In this document: piece by piece, positions 16,191-25,564 of the stretch
Numbering within the stretch: the stretch's first letter is position 1
How the letters are laid out: the number at the start of each line of letters is the position of its first letter
NCBI GenBank assembly: GCA_016929655.1
Contig: JAFGIJ010000090.1
Span: 1-37,005 of the forward strand
Direction of reading: 5' to 3'
From: Clostridia bacterium
GTDB lineage: Bacteria; Bacillota; Clostridia; DUPQ01
DNA: 37,005 nucleotides
The notes under the pieces: model-generated
Database searches by the model: none
What the model was told of the DNA's origin: nothing
The model's input: only the letters and a program-made list of their open reading frames with translations
Program-made: the position numbers and the translations under genes

Positions 16191-18737
16191 TCAGTTTATT
16201 CTGATTCCAAAGATTTTTTTTGCATAGGAGCCAACAACGGCTATATCATTGAATACAGCCGGAGTTGATTCTATGTTTGCTCCAAGGCTGACTTCACTGA
16301 TTATGGTTCCATTAAGAGGGTCAATCAGCCGCATGGTACCACTGAAGTTACAATGAAGTATATATGTCTTGCCGGAATCTGTATCTTTAATGGCTGTTGG
16401 ACTTGACCAGCTGTAGTTAGGCAGCACCAACGCCCAAATTTCAAGACCGGTGTCTTTATCAAGAGCAGCTATCCGTCCACCCATCTTGGTACCTGTCTTG
16501 GCAACATTTATTATGATTCTGTCATTGATATCATTGGTACCGACTACAGGTGTAGCAAGGAAACCGCCGTTTATATAGGAATCATACCAGCAATCATATG
16601 ATGTTTCCCAAACCAGTTCCCCGGTGAGTGCATTGAATTTTCTAACATAACTTTCCATCACTATATCTTCAGCTTGTTCCAACTCTAGCTGTGCTGCTTT
16701 TCCCCGAAGGTCAAATTCACTGGAAACATATATATATACTTTATTTCCGTCTTCTTCCAGGACAATAGATGCATCAGTATCATCTCCGAGGTCTGCAAGC
16801 CATACGGGCTTCAGAGTGTTGAGGTCCAGACATTGTAAAAGTCCGCCGTTGTCTGCAAAGAAAATATAATTCTTATATATTGCCGGTGAGTTTTCAATTC
16901 CCAGTCTTCCGTTAATTGGATTCTTGTACCTGTATTTGATTGTCTCCGGATTAACTGAAATGGTTCCGTTTGTTTTATCGTACTGCGTATTGAGTTTCAT
17001 TATGTATATCAGACCATTTTCTGCGCATTCGATATAGATGTCTTCTTCAATGTACAGCAATCCAGAGGAATCAAATGCATACCAACCTCTGTAAGCCGAG
17101 GAATCATAACCCGGAATTTCATATATAAGACTTTGGTCTATGAGACTGAACATCCTGTATTTTGGAAGCCCATAGACTTCGCCGTTATAGTCTACTCCCT
17201 GACCTGTATAAAAAATGGGATACCCTCTGGGATCAACTGTAACGCTGCCTTTTGTAGGGAATCCAATCTCAATGGGAGGTCTGGTCCATTCCCCTGTCTC
17301 AAGTTCACAGAAGTAGATGAATCCATCCATTGCTGCATATATGACTTCCTTCAGGGAACTTCCCTTGAATTGAGGAAAAACATTCATCAATGCCACAGTT
17401 TCCTGAGGCCACTCTATAATGGATGGTTGTCCTGTCCATCCTGTACCGGGCCAGTTATCTATGACTCCTACATCAAATGACCAGATAATCCCAAGCTCAC
17501 CCTTATCGATATCAACTGTTCCGTATGCTCCGCCGTTCCTGTAATTGTTCCCCCTGAATGTAAGAACCCCTTTGGCATCCTGATAATCATCAGGGTCTCC
17601 GAAAGAAATCAATTCATTGAAATCATAACCATTGGGATTGACAGTATCATATTCAAATGAAAATGCTTCAGGCCTGGCTTCAGTTACAGGGTTCATGACA
17701 CTCTCATATTCTTCACCTTCCATGAACCTGTATATCATCAGTGAAGTCTGTGCCAGTACTTCAAATGCTTCCAGGTTTTCATTTGTCTGCTCGGACATCA
17801 ATGAAACTATATATGGATTATCGGCATAGACAATTCCTATATCATTATAGGCATTTTCATTTATATAATTTCCGATTTTATGAGCAACAGGAACTCCGGC
17901 AGGAAGATAGCGGTTTATTCTGTCATTGAAAACAGTATTTTCAAGATAATTCACCATGATTCCATAAAGCCCGGGATTCTCAATGTTCCTGTCATACAGT
18001 TCTTTTGCAAAGACAGCCATATCTGCAGGACAGGACCGATGCCGCAGACCATAATTTATTGTTGCTCCCAGATCCATCATATAGTCAAGTATATTGTCCC
18101 TGCCACAGAGTCTTATAATCATATTTATTGCACAATTATCACTGTATACAAGAGAATACTCAACAAGTTGTGCAACTGTATATTTATCACCATAATCTCC
18201 CTTAATGATCAGCCCGGTGCCATACTCAAGGTCCTGTTCAAGATATTCCATTTCGATATCAAAACTCAATGCACCCTCTGCTATCTTTTTAAAGAGATAC
18301 AGGTTGATTGGCAGTTTGGATGTACTCGCAGCGATATATTGGTCATATGAAGCAATATTCATTTGATTTCCTGTAGAAATATCCAAGAACGTCAAACCAT
18401 ATCTGCCATCAAATTGACTGAAGTATCGTTCTATATATTCCTCCAGGACATCAAGCTTTTCAATATCTTCTGCAGGATTGTAACCCGGCAAAGGAGTCGC
18501 TGATGGAGTGGGAGTTGGATTGGATGTTACAACAGGTGTTGGTACAGGAGTTGAGGTTTCATCAGGGACTTTCGTCGGTTCTGCAGTCCCTGTAGGCATT
18601 CCTGAAGGAGCCGGAGTTTTGCTGGCTTCTTCGATTATTTCCTCAAGTCCTTCAAATAATGAACATCCGGTCATGAAAACCAGTGTCGCAATTACCACAG
18701 CGATAAGTGAATTAATAATTTTTCTTTTGTGTGTCAT
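16191..18737 (-). CDS. Lipoprotein fusing a class A beta-lactamase-like serine hydrolase domain to a PQQ/WD-like beta-propeller
   Basis: 848 aa; lipobox FMTGCS; Thr/Pro linker; serine hydrolase motifs STSK (SxxK), YSDN (SDN) and HKIG (KTG-like); then repeated blades such as GLLQCLDLNTLKPVWLADLGDD, KFNALTGELVWETSYD, AALDKDTGLEIWALVLPNYSWSSPTAI and LIDPLNGTIISEVSLGANIESTPAVFNDIAVVGS. Confidence 0.8.
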   Translation of the reverse strand: MTHKRKIINSLIAVVIATLVFMTGCSLFEGLEEIIEEASKTPAPSGMPTGTAEPTKVPDETSTPVPTPVVTSNPTPTPSATPLPGYNPAEDIEKLDVLEEYIERYFSQFDGRYGLTFLDISTGNQMNIASYDQYIAASTSKLPINLYLFKKIAEGALSFDIEMEYLEQDLEYGTGLIIKGDYGDKYTVAQLVEYSLVYSDNCAINMIIRLCGRDNILDYMMDLGATINYGLRHRSCPADMAVFAKELYDRNIENPGLYGIMVNYLENTVFNDRINRYLPAGVPVAHKIGNYINENAYNDIGIVYADNPYIVSLMSEQTNENLEAFEVLAQTSLMIYRFMEGEEYESVMNPVTEARPEAFSFEYDTVNPNGYDFNELISFGDPDDYQDAKGVLTFRGNNYRNGGAYGTVDIDKGELGIIWSFDVGVIDNWPGTGWTGQPSIIEWPQETVALMNVFPQFKGSSLKEVIYAAMDGFIYFCELETGEWTRPPIEIGFPTKGSVTVDPRGYPIFYTGQGVDYNGEVYGLPKYRMFSLIDQSLIYEIPGYDSSAYRGWYAFDSSGLLYIEEDIYIECAENGLIYIMKLNTQYDKTNGTISVNPETIKYRYKNPINGRLGIENSPAIYKNYIFFADNGGLLQCLDLNTLKPVWLADLGDDTDASIVLEEDGNKVYIYVSSEFDLRGKAAQLELEQAEDIVMESYVRKFNALTGELVWETSYDCWYDSYINGGFLATPVVGTNDINDRIIINVAKTGTKMGGRIAALDKDTGLEIWALVLPNYSWSSPTAIKDTDSGKTYILHCNFSGTMRLIDPLNGTIISEVSLGANIESTPAVFNDIAVVGSYAKKIFGIRIN

Positions 18738-19192
18738 TTTACAACCACCATTAATAATACTGAAATTGCAAGTCCAAGCAATGCACCTGCTATTACTTCG
18801 ACGGGAGTATGCCCGATAAGTTCCTTTAAATCCTCTTCAAGATGAAACTCACCCTTTGCCCTATTGTGTTGAAACATTCTGTTGAGTACCTTTGCCTGCT
18901 TACCGGCCGCTCTTCTTACTCCGGCTGCATCATACATTACAATCAGTGAGAATGCCAGGGTTACACCAAAAAGTGCAGAGTTAAAACCCGTTCCTATCCC
19001 TATTACTGTTGATAAACTTACAACAAAGGCAGAATGTGAGCTTGGCATTCCACCTGAGCCGAAAAGACGGGTATAATCTATCTTCTTCCTGAGAATCAAA
19101 TCAATTAAAAATTTCAATGCCTGTGCCATAACCCAGGAAACGAAAGGTATAGTCAGATATTTATATTCGAAAAAGAATTCCTTGAAATCCAT
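18734..19192 (-). CDS. Divergent PAP2 family protein (DUF212-like)
   Basis: 152 aa; AQALKFLIDL...GGMPSSHSAFVVSL...YDAAGVRRAAGKQA...LKELIGHTPVEVIAGALLG is characteristic. Confidence 0.92.
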   Translation of the reverse strand: MDFKEFFFEYKYLTIPFVSWVMAQALKFLIDLILRKKIDYTRLFGSGGMPSSHSAFVVSLSTVIGIGTGFNSALFGVTLAFSLIVMYDAAGVRRAAGKQAKVLNRMFQHNRAKGEFHLEEDLKELIGHTPVEVIAGALLGLAISVLLMVVVK

Positions 19193-19193
19193 C

Positions 19194-20072
19194 TTATCCT
19201 TCCCTGTTTACGATAAATGTCATAAGTTCTCTTAGGAACCAGGCATCCTCTTTAATCTTATCCAGTTCCGTCAGTGCATTTACAGCATTTTCCTTCACCA
19301 GTTCAACAGCCCTTGCTTCACCAAGCAAAGAAACCATAGTGACTTTACTGTTTCTTTGATCACTGCCTGTCGGTTTACCTATTATATATTTATTACCATA
19401 AACATCAAGCAAATCATCTTTAACCTGGAATGCATATCCTGCACTTTCGGCGAAATTGTGGATATGTCTTTCATCAGCCTTGCTGCATCCACCAAGGACA
19501 GCTCCGGCTGCTGCCGAAGCAAGAAGAAGTGCTCCGGTTTTCATTGAATACATTCTTTGAAGTTCTTTTTCTGTTCGAACACCCGAAATATCAAGACTCT
19601 GACCGCCGATCATTCCCTCGGCACCGGCTGCTTTCATGATAATCAATGCAGCATTTAGACCCCTTATGTCATTTTCACTGATATTTTCAAGCATACATTC
19701 TGCTGCAGTATTCAGCAATGCATCCCCCGCAAGTATTGCAATTGCTTCACCAAATTTTTTATGGCTTGAGGCTCTGCCCCTCCGAAGGTCATCATCGTCC
19801 ATTGCCGGAAGGTCATCATGTATAAGTGAATATGTATGAATCATTTCAATTGCAGCAGCAAAAGGAAGTACTTTATCCAATGATTCCTTCGAAAAAATTG
19901 AAAATGTTCCCATCATAAGTGCCGGCCTAAGGTGTTTGCCACCGGAAAGGCTGTAATACATGGCTTCCTTGATTTTACCTTCAAGCTTTCTGCTGTCCAG
20001 ATAATCAACAATGAAACCTGTGCAGATTTTTGAATAATAATCCAGTTTTTCCCTGAAAATATCTCTACTCAC
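19194..20072 (-). CDS. ispA: Polyprenyl synthetase (farnesyl/geranyl diphosphate synthase-like)
   Basis: GGKHLRPAL, DDLPAMDDDDLRRGRASSHKKFG, KDDLLDVYG; GTG start at 20072 chosen because the longer ORF (to 20207) overlaps xseB. Confidence 0.9.
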   Translation of the reverse strand: MSRDIFREKLDYYSKICTGFIVDYLDSRKLEGKIKEAMYYSLSGGKHLRPALMMGTFSIFSKESLDKVLPFAAAIEMIHTYSLIHDDLPAMDDDDLRRGRASSHKKFGEAIAILAGDALLNTAAECMLENISENDIRGLNAALIIMKAAGAEGMIGGQSLDISGVRTEKELQRMYSMKTGALLLASAAAGAVLGGCSKADERHIHNFAESAGYAFQVKDDLLDVYGNKYIIGKPTGSDQRNSKVTMVSLLGEARAVELVKENAVNALTELDKIKEDAWFLRELMTFIVNREG

Positions 20073-20268
20073 TGCTTTTCGTATCCTCATTTGCAATTTC
20101 AATCTGCCTGCGGGCATTGTTAAGTCTGTCGTTAAGTTCCTTGATTGTTGAAACTCCTTCCTTATACATCTCAAGAGCCTTGTCAAGTTCAGTGTCACCG
20201 TTTTCAAGTTTGTTTACAAGGCTTTCAAGTTCTTTCATGAGTTCTTCAAATGATTTCTTTTGCATCAT
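20065..20268 (-). CDS. xseB: Exodeoxyribonuclease VII small subunit
   Basis: 67 aa; KSFEELMKELESLVNKLENGDTELDKALEMYKEGV; adjacent to xseA. Confidence 0.95.
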   Translation of the reverse strand: MMQKKSFEELMKELESLVNKLENGDTELDKALEMYKEGVSTIKELNDRLNNARRQIEIANEDTKSSE

Positions 20269-21466
20269 TCATCTCCTTACCTGCAACTTCACATAGTATC
20301 ATGCCATCATACAGCACTGCCGAAATATTATCCCCTTCGGAAACTGCTGCAATACTTGTAATTACATGCCCGTTTTCATCTTTCAAAACGGAATATCCCC
20401 TTACCAAAGTGGCAATGGGACTTAAAAGCTCTACCTTGGCGGCAATTGACCTTAAATCCGCCTCTTTTCTTTCCATTATTCTGGAGAATGAACCTTCCAT
20501 TCTCTCAGCAAACCTTTCTATGAACATCTCGGTTAAATTGAATATCTCTCCCGGTCTTTTCATGACGGGTCTGTCAGACAGTGCTCTGACTCTGGAACTG
20601 CAATAATCTATTATTACATTTATTGCATTTCTCAGACGCTGGTTTGACTCATTGATATTTGTTTTTAAAAAAGATAACTCCGGGACAACCAACTCTGCTG
20701 CAGCCGATGGTGTCGGTGCTCTTTTATCTGAAACAAAATCAGCTATAGTAAAATCAGTTTCATGTCCGACTGCTGAAATTACTGGAATTCCAGATTCAAA
20801 AATAGTTCGGGCAAGTAGTTCTTCGTTGAAAGGCCATAAATCCTCAATTGAACCACCACCTCTGGCAATTATTATGACATCAACCTCTCCCCTGTCATTG
20901 AAATACTTAATTCCTGCAGATATTTCTTTTTCTGCTCCTTTGCCCTGTACATGTGCCGGGTAAAGCTCAAGATTGAAAATTGGAAATCTTCGGTCCAATA
21001 CATTGATGATGTCTTGAATCACCGATCCGGTTTTTGAAGTTATAACTCCGATTTTATTCGGGATCAGAGGTATTGGTTTTTTGTTGCTTTCATCAAACAA
21101 CCCTTCTCCAGCAAGCTTTTTCTTCAGCTCTTCAAATTGCCTGTAAAGTTCACCTTCTCCACTTGCAATCATGCCTGATGCATAAAGTTGATATCTCCCG
21201 GTTCTTTCAAAGACAGAAACATAACCGGAAACAATGACCTCCATGCCATCTTCCGGTCTGAAATCGAGCAATGATGCCTTACCCTGGAACATTACACATG
21301 ACAATGAAGAAGAAGCATCCTTCAGTGTGAAGTAAAGATGCCCTGACTGATGATGTTTGAAGTTGGATATTTCTCCCTTGACAAGAATATTGGAAAGATA
21401 CTCATCATTTCCAAGCAGTATTTTTATATACGAGTTCAATCTTGATACAGATACTGCTTTGTTCAT
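20246..21466 (-). CDS. xseA: Exodeoxyribonuclease VII large subunit
   Basis: VSRLNSYIKILL...VKGEISNFKHHQSGHLYFTLKD...RGGGSIEDLWPFNEE...SAVGHETDFTIADFVSDKRAPTPSAAAEL. Confidence 0.97.
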   Translation of the reverse strand: MNKAVSVSRLNSYIKILLGNDEYLSNILVKGEISNFKHHQSGHLYFTLKDASSSLSCVMFQGKASLLDFRPEDGMEVIVSGYVSVFERTGRYQLYASGMIASGEGELYRQFEELKKKLAGEGLFDESNKKPIPLIPNKIGVITSKTGSVIQDIINVLDRRFPIFNLELYPAHVQGKGAEKEISAGIKYFNDRGEVDVIIIARGGGSIEDLWPFNEELLARTIFESGIPVISAVGHETDFTIADFVSDKRAPTPSAAAELVVPELSFLKTNINESNQRLRNAINVIIDYCSSRVRALSDRPVMKRPGEIFNLTEMFIERFAERMEGSFSRIMERKEADLRSIAAKVELLSPIATLVRGYSVLKDENGHVITSIAAVSEGDNISAVLYDGMILCEVAGKEMNDAKEII

Positions 21467-21476
21467 TTTCCTCCAG

Positions 21477-21869
21477 TCAGTCTATATTAGCCAGAATACC
21501 GTTGATAAACTTTCCTGAAGAATCGCTCCCATAGGCTTTGGCCAATTCAACTGCCTCATTTATGGCAGCGCTTTTAGGCACATCATTTCTATACTTGATT
21601 TCATAATATCCTAATCTAAGAATGGCAAGATCAACCTTGGATATTCTATCCAGCTTCCAGGAGGAAGTCAGATATTTTCCAATCGTCTGATCAATCTCGT
21701 CAGTTATCATGTTGACACCTGAAACTAAATCTGTGATATAATCCGTCGAATCTTTGCTCAATTGATTTTCTTCAAAAAAGAAATCAAGCTGTTCCCGGAA
21801 ATCATCTTTATTAATATCAGTTTGATATATCAACTGAAAGGCTTTTTCCCTGTCTTTTTTTCTGCCCAT
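21477..21869 (-). CDS. nusB: Transcription antitermination factor NusB
   Basis: 130 aa; [12 protein letters not shown]...[57 protein letters not shown]. Confidence 0.95.
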   Translation of the reverse strand: MGRKKDREKAFQLIYQTDINKDDFREQLDFFFEENQLSKDSTDYITDLVSGVNMITDEIDQTIGKYLTSSWKLDRISKVDLAILRLGYYEIKYRNDVPKSAAINEAVELAKAYGSDSSGKFINGILANID

Positions 21870-21875
21870 TTGCCC

Positions 21876-22415
21876 TCACTGCTTCCTGTCTGCTTCAATT
21901 ATTCCATCTACAACAATACGTATATTCTCAATGTCTGTTCCTGTTGTCTCCATGATTTTACTGCGGATACTTTCCTGCAGACTTGCTGATATTGCAGGTA
22001 TTGATACAATGGGAGGAACTTTCACCCTTACTTCAATGGATGGTTTGCTGTCTGTATCAATTACAATTGTTCTTATGTCATACACATTATCAGCATTTTT
22101 AGCAACCAACTTTGCAAGGCTTTCCAGTGTCTGCGATGATATGCTTACGGTTCCGCCTGCATTGGAAATCTTAATGGCGGGTTTTGTACTGTCTTTTTTT
22201 TGAAATGTAAATAATATTGAAATCACCATCCCTAAAAAAGCGAGCGAAACAAGCAATACCGCCAGTCTGACGCCAGAAAACAATCCGGCATTTCTTATGG
22301 AGTTTCCAATATTATAAAGAAAATCACTGTCCAATGCGCTGTAAACTCCTGCAATAGAAACCAATCCAGCCAGAAGAACGCTGATAAATATCAAAACTTT
22401 TCTTAACTTAACCAT
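21876..22415 (-). CDS. amaP: AmaP-like alkaline shock response membrane anchor protein
   Basis: 179 aa with two N-terminal TM segments and an Asp23-like C-terminal domain, next to an Asp23 gene and nusB. Confidence 0.8.
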   Translation of the reverse strand: MVKLRKVLIFISVLLAGLVSIAGVYSALDSDFLYNIGNSIRNAGLFSGVRLAVLLVSLAFLGMVISILFTFQKKDSTKPAIKISNAGGTVSISSQTLESLAKLVAKNADNVYDIRTIVIDTDSKPSIEVRVKVPPIVSIPAISASLQESIRSKIMETTGTDIENIRIVVDGIIEADRKQ

Positions 22416-22433
22416 TCTACACCACCAATCTTT

Positions 22434-22802
22434 TTATTCCCTGGGTATATTAACACTTTGGACATGAATGTTGGCTTCAGCAACCTTCATCCCTGTCATT
22501 CTTTCCACTGTTTTTTTAACGGTTTCCTGGATATTCCAGGCTACCTCAGGTATTCTGGCTCCAAATTCAGCAATTATATATATATTGATATATACTTTAT
22601 CACCCTTTGTTTCAACACGAATTCCCTTTGAAAGATTTCGTATACCAAGCACCTCTGCTATATCACCGGTTAATCCGCCGCTCATGGAAAACACACCATT
22701 GACTTCAACAGCTGCAAGGCCAGCAATTATAGCAATGACATCATCACTTATCTTTAATTGCCCATATGATTCTTCGTTTGCAATCAATTCGTTTCCCGAC
22801 AT
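22434..22802 (-). CDS. Asp23/Gls24 family envelope stress response protein
   Basis: YGQLKISDDVIAIIAGLAAVEVNGVFSMSG...GIRVETKGDKVYINIYIIAEFGARIPEVAWNIQETVKKTVERMTGMKVAEANIHVQSV. Confidence 0.95.
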   Translation of the reverse strand: MSGNELIANEESYGQLKISDDVIAIIAGLAAVEVNGVFSMSGGLTGDIAEVLGIRNLSKGIRVETKGDKVYINIYIIAEFGARIPEVAWNIQETVKKTVERMTGMKVAEANIHVQSVNIPRE

Positions 22803-22823
22803 TTGTCCTCCATTCCCATAAAG

Positions 22824-22853
22824 ATTATATCATTGCTTCCGTACTATGTTCAA
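22824..22853 (-). promoter_or_regulatory. Promoter of the Asp23-amaP-nusB-xseA... operon
   Basis: Minus strand TTGAAC (22848-22853), 18-nt spacer, TATAAT (22824-22829) with extended -10 TGA; just upstream of the 22802 start. Confidence 0.6.
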
Positions 22854-22873
22854 TCAAGCAAGTGAATCTCCTG

Positions 22874-23782
22874 TCAACTGTGTCCCTCTTCTTTTCTTGT
22901 AATGACATAATTACTGACCATGAATTCCGGATAATATGAATTCTTGGATTTTCTAAGGCCGGGCTTATCCATATCTTCCTGTCTGTTTAGATATTTTACA
23001 TCACTCCACTCATTGGCTGTATACACCTGGTTGAGTTTGGCATAAATACCCTCAAACTCAGTATCTGCTTTTTCAAAAATAACAACCGCCATATCTTCTG
23101 CAATCTTGCTTCCTATGGCAAATGCCTCAATGACTCCATTGATCCTGATGGCTCCACCTCTGTACTCTATGCCTCCGGCTCCTGACAGCAATTCCAACAC
23201 AGCAGCTTTCTCGTGTGATGACGGTTTATCCGGGCCACAATCCTGTTTTTCGCACCAAATTTCCATGACCCTCTCAATTTCGTCCATTTCAGAGACTCCT
23301 ATTTTTACATACTCAAATTTTCCTTCATAGTGCCTGTCAAATTTGCTGATATGATTTCTTTTTTTGGAGTACTTCTTACCACTTAAATTTGCCAGATTTT
23401 CCTGTAGATATACATACTCAGAAAATCCATGCATATTTTTATAATCATATTTCCCAGGTAATATCTCCTGCAGTTTTTTTACGTCATCTTCGCTTGCGCA
23501 GTAAATTCTTGGTGTTTTAGCAATATTGCTGCAGTATTCCTCAAGGTTACTCATTGCTTTTTCAAGATTTCCAGTTCCATATGGCATAAATGCCGTGTTG
23601 GCAAAATTACATTCAAACATGTAAAGAAAATCATCCTTTATATCAAATGTAAGTCCTGAAAAATCCCTCCATAGATACAGTGTCTGAAACTTTGCCAAAG
23701 ACATGTATTTATGAGTATAAGCTAGATATTCCTTGATTTCTTCTGCGTTTTCGCTGGTTAATTTCCTAGGGTTCAAAGTCAA
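22874..23782 (-). CDS. DUF2156 (GNAT-like / phosphatidylglycerol lysyltransferase C-terminal-like) protein
   Basis: 302 aa; GFSEYVYLQENLANLSGKKYSKKRNHISKFDRHY and GGAIRINGVIEAFAIGS...YAKLNQVYTANEW...YLNRQEDMDKPGLRKSKNSYYPEFMVSNY. TTG start overlapping the upstream stop (TTGA). Confidence 0.85.
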   Translation of the reverse strand: MTLNPRKLTSENAEEIKEYLAYTHKYMSLAKFQTLYLWRDFSGLTFDIKDDFLYMFECNFANTAFMPYGTGNLEKAMSNLEEYCSNIAKTPRIYCASEDDVKKLQEILPGKYDYKNMHGFSEYVYLQENLANLSGKKYSKKRNHISKFDRHYEGKFEYVKIGVSEMDEIERVMEIWCEKQDCGPDKPSSHEKAAVLELLSGAGGIEYRGGAIRINGVIEAFAIGSKIAEDMAVVIFEKADTEFEGIYAKLNQVYTANEWSDVKYLNRQEDMDKPGLRKSKNSYYPEFMVSNYVITRKEEGHS

Positions 23783-24825
23783 AACGTTATTTCCTTTCCT
23801 TCATCAGCTGACCTATAAGCTGCACCTATGAGTTTCATCATTTTCCTTGCATCATCAGCAGGAGAAATGTTGGTCTCCCGGCCTTCAATTACAGCTATGA
23901 AATGGTTGAATTCATTCAACGCCTTCTTCTTATAATTAGTATCAGGATATAAATTGACCAGTGTGTCATTTATTTCCGTAAATATTTCAAGCTTACTGTT
24001 ACTGTACCTTACTCCACCTTTTGTGCCGAACAGTTCATAGAAGAAATCCTCCTTTTCCGTGTTCAATGCAAATGAAATCTCAAAATTCAAAGAAGCACCT
24101 GAATTCAATCGCACAAATCCAACAGCAAGGTCTTCAACATCAAATATACCCTCAGAAGGAGTATCTGAAAACCCCATGTTCCTGGTTTTACAGTCCTGGA
24201 ACTTCCTGTAAGTGGCTGCAGATACGGATAATGGTTCAGGACTATCCATCATATACAAGGACAAATCAATCATGTGGACCCCAAGGTCAATCAATGGCCC
24301 CCCACCTGAAAGTGCCTTCTGTGTAAACCATCCTCCCTTCCCCGGAATACCCCTGCGTCTTCTCCATCCGCACCTTGCATGATATATTTCCCCAAGATTC
24401 CCATTGCTAATATAGTCCCGTATAAAGAAAGCCTCATTCGTAAACCTGTTGTTGAGTCCAACCATCAGTTTTCTATTATATTTAGCAGAAGCGTTTATCA
24501 TATCAACAGCCTCTGCTTCATTCATGGCAATGGGTTTTTCGCAATGAACATGGGCTCCGGCAGCCATGGCATCAATTGTCATCTGCCTGTGGTACTTATT
24601 AGGTGTACATACACTTACTATGTCAGGTTTTTCCTTGTCAAGCATTTCGAGATAGTCATTGTATATATTTATCTTCGGATACTTTTCCTTCATAGCAGCA
24701 AGAGCAGTGTCACTGATATCACTGACAGCCACGACCTCTACATTCTCCAGTTCGTTATATCCGGGAAGATGCTTCCACTTAGCTATCCCACCCGCTCCTA
24801 TGCATGCATATCTATATTGCCCCAT
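23779..24825 (-). CDS. Gfo/Idh/MocA family oxidoreductase
   Basis: 348 aa; YACIGAGGIAKWKHLPGYN, CTPNKYHRQMTIDAMAAGAHVHCEKPIAMNEAEA, GGGPLIDLGVHMIDLSLYMM. Confidence 0.95.
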   Translation of the reverse strand: MGQYRYACIGAGGIAKWKHLPGYNELENVEVVAVSDISDTALAAMKEKYPKINIYNDYLEMLDKEKPDIVSVCTPNKYHRQMTIDAMAAGAHVHCEKPIAMNEAEAVDMINASAKYNRKLMVGLNNRFTNEAFFIRDYISNGNLGEIYHARCGWRRRRGIPGKGGWFTQKALSGGGPLIDLGVHMIDLSLYMMDSPEPLSVSAATYRKFQDCKTRNMGFSDTPSEGIFDVEDLAVGFVRLNSGASLNFEISFALNTEKEDFFYELFGTKGGVRYSNSKLEIFTEINDTLVNLYPDTNYKKKALNEFNHFIAVIEGRETNISPADDARKMMKLIGAAYRSADEGKEITF

Positions 24826-25550
24826 TACTTCACCTCACCGGTGGGAACTTTTCTCCATTCGCATCCACTGGAGTCTATTATTTCCCCTGCAGGCGCTGCC
24901 CATTTGCATGCGTTCCTTAAAACGGTTTTTACTTTCTCATTATGGAAGGCTGTATTTGTTTCATGTCCCGGTTGGAAATAGAACATCCTGCCTCTTTCAA
25001 CCTTGAAACAGCATCCGGACCTGAAAACCTCTCCGCCCCCGAACCATGATACAAAAACGAGTTCGTCAGGTTCAGGAATACCAAATGGTTCGCCGTACAT
25101 TTCTTCTTCCGGAAGTTCAATGCTCTCGCCGATTCCCTGTGCTATAGGATGTGATGGGTTAACCACCCAAACACGGCAACTGTCTCCGTCACGCCACTTC
25201 AGAGAACCGCTTGTTCCTGTAAGTTTCTTGAATATTTTTGAAAAATGCCCTGAGTGCAATACAATAATACCCATTCCGCCTCTGACACGGACAGCAATTC
25301 TTTCTACTAGTGCATCATCAACTTCGCCATGAGCCATGTGCCCCCACCAAATCAGAACATCGGTATCATTAAGGACCTTATCCGGCAGACCCTGGTCGGG
25401 TTCGTCAAGTGTTGCTGTTCTGACAATAAAATCATCATCAGCCTTCAAAGCTCCAGCTATTGCCCCATGGATACCATCAGGGTAAAGCTGCCTTACGGTT
25501 TCACTCTTCTTTTCGTGCCTGTATTCGTTCCAAACAGTTACTTTTATCAT
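24825..25550 (-). CDS. ThuA domain protein (trehalose utilization-like)
   Basis: [14 protein letters not shown]...[19 protein letters not shown]...[29 protein letters not shown]...[33 protein letters not shown] at 25550 preferred because of the GGAGG immediately upstream. Confidence 0.92.
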   Translation of the reverse strand: MIKVTVWNEYRHEKKSETVRQLYPDGIHGAIAGALKADDDFIVRTATLDEPDQGLPDKVLNDTDVLIWWGHMAHGEVDDALVERIAVRVRGGMGIIVLHSGHFSKIFKKLTGTSGSLKWRDGDSCRVWVVNPSHPIAQGIGESIELPEEEMYGEPFGIPEPDELVFVSWFGGGEVFRSGCCFKVERGRMFYFQPGHETNTAFHNEKVKTVLRNACKWAAPAGEIIDSSGCEWRKVPTGEVK

Positions 25551-25564
25551 ATTTTCCTCCATAA

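Noticed and set aside
17880-18350. 156-aa plus-strand ORF
   Set aside because: Antisense to the well-supported beta-lactamase/propeller gene; composition looks like a shadow frame with no motifs or RBS support.
16191-18737. Acquired antibiotic-resistance beta-lactamase
   Set aside because: The hydrolase domain is embedded in a large lipoprotein with a propeller, inside a housekeeping operon, with no mobile-element context; resistance function is not supported.
18508-18819. 103-aa plus-strand ORF rich in Gly/Val/Thr
   Set aside because: Antisense reading of the Thr/Pro-rich linker of the lipoprotein; composition artefact.
24379-24981. 200-aa plus-strand ORF
   Set aside because: Antisense to the Gfo/Idh/MocA and ThuA genes; no recognisable domain.
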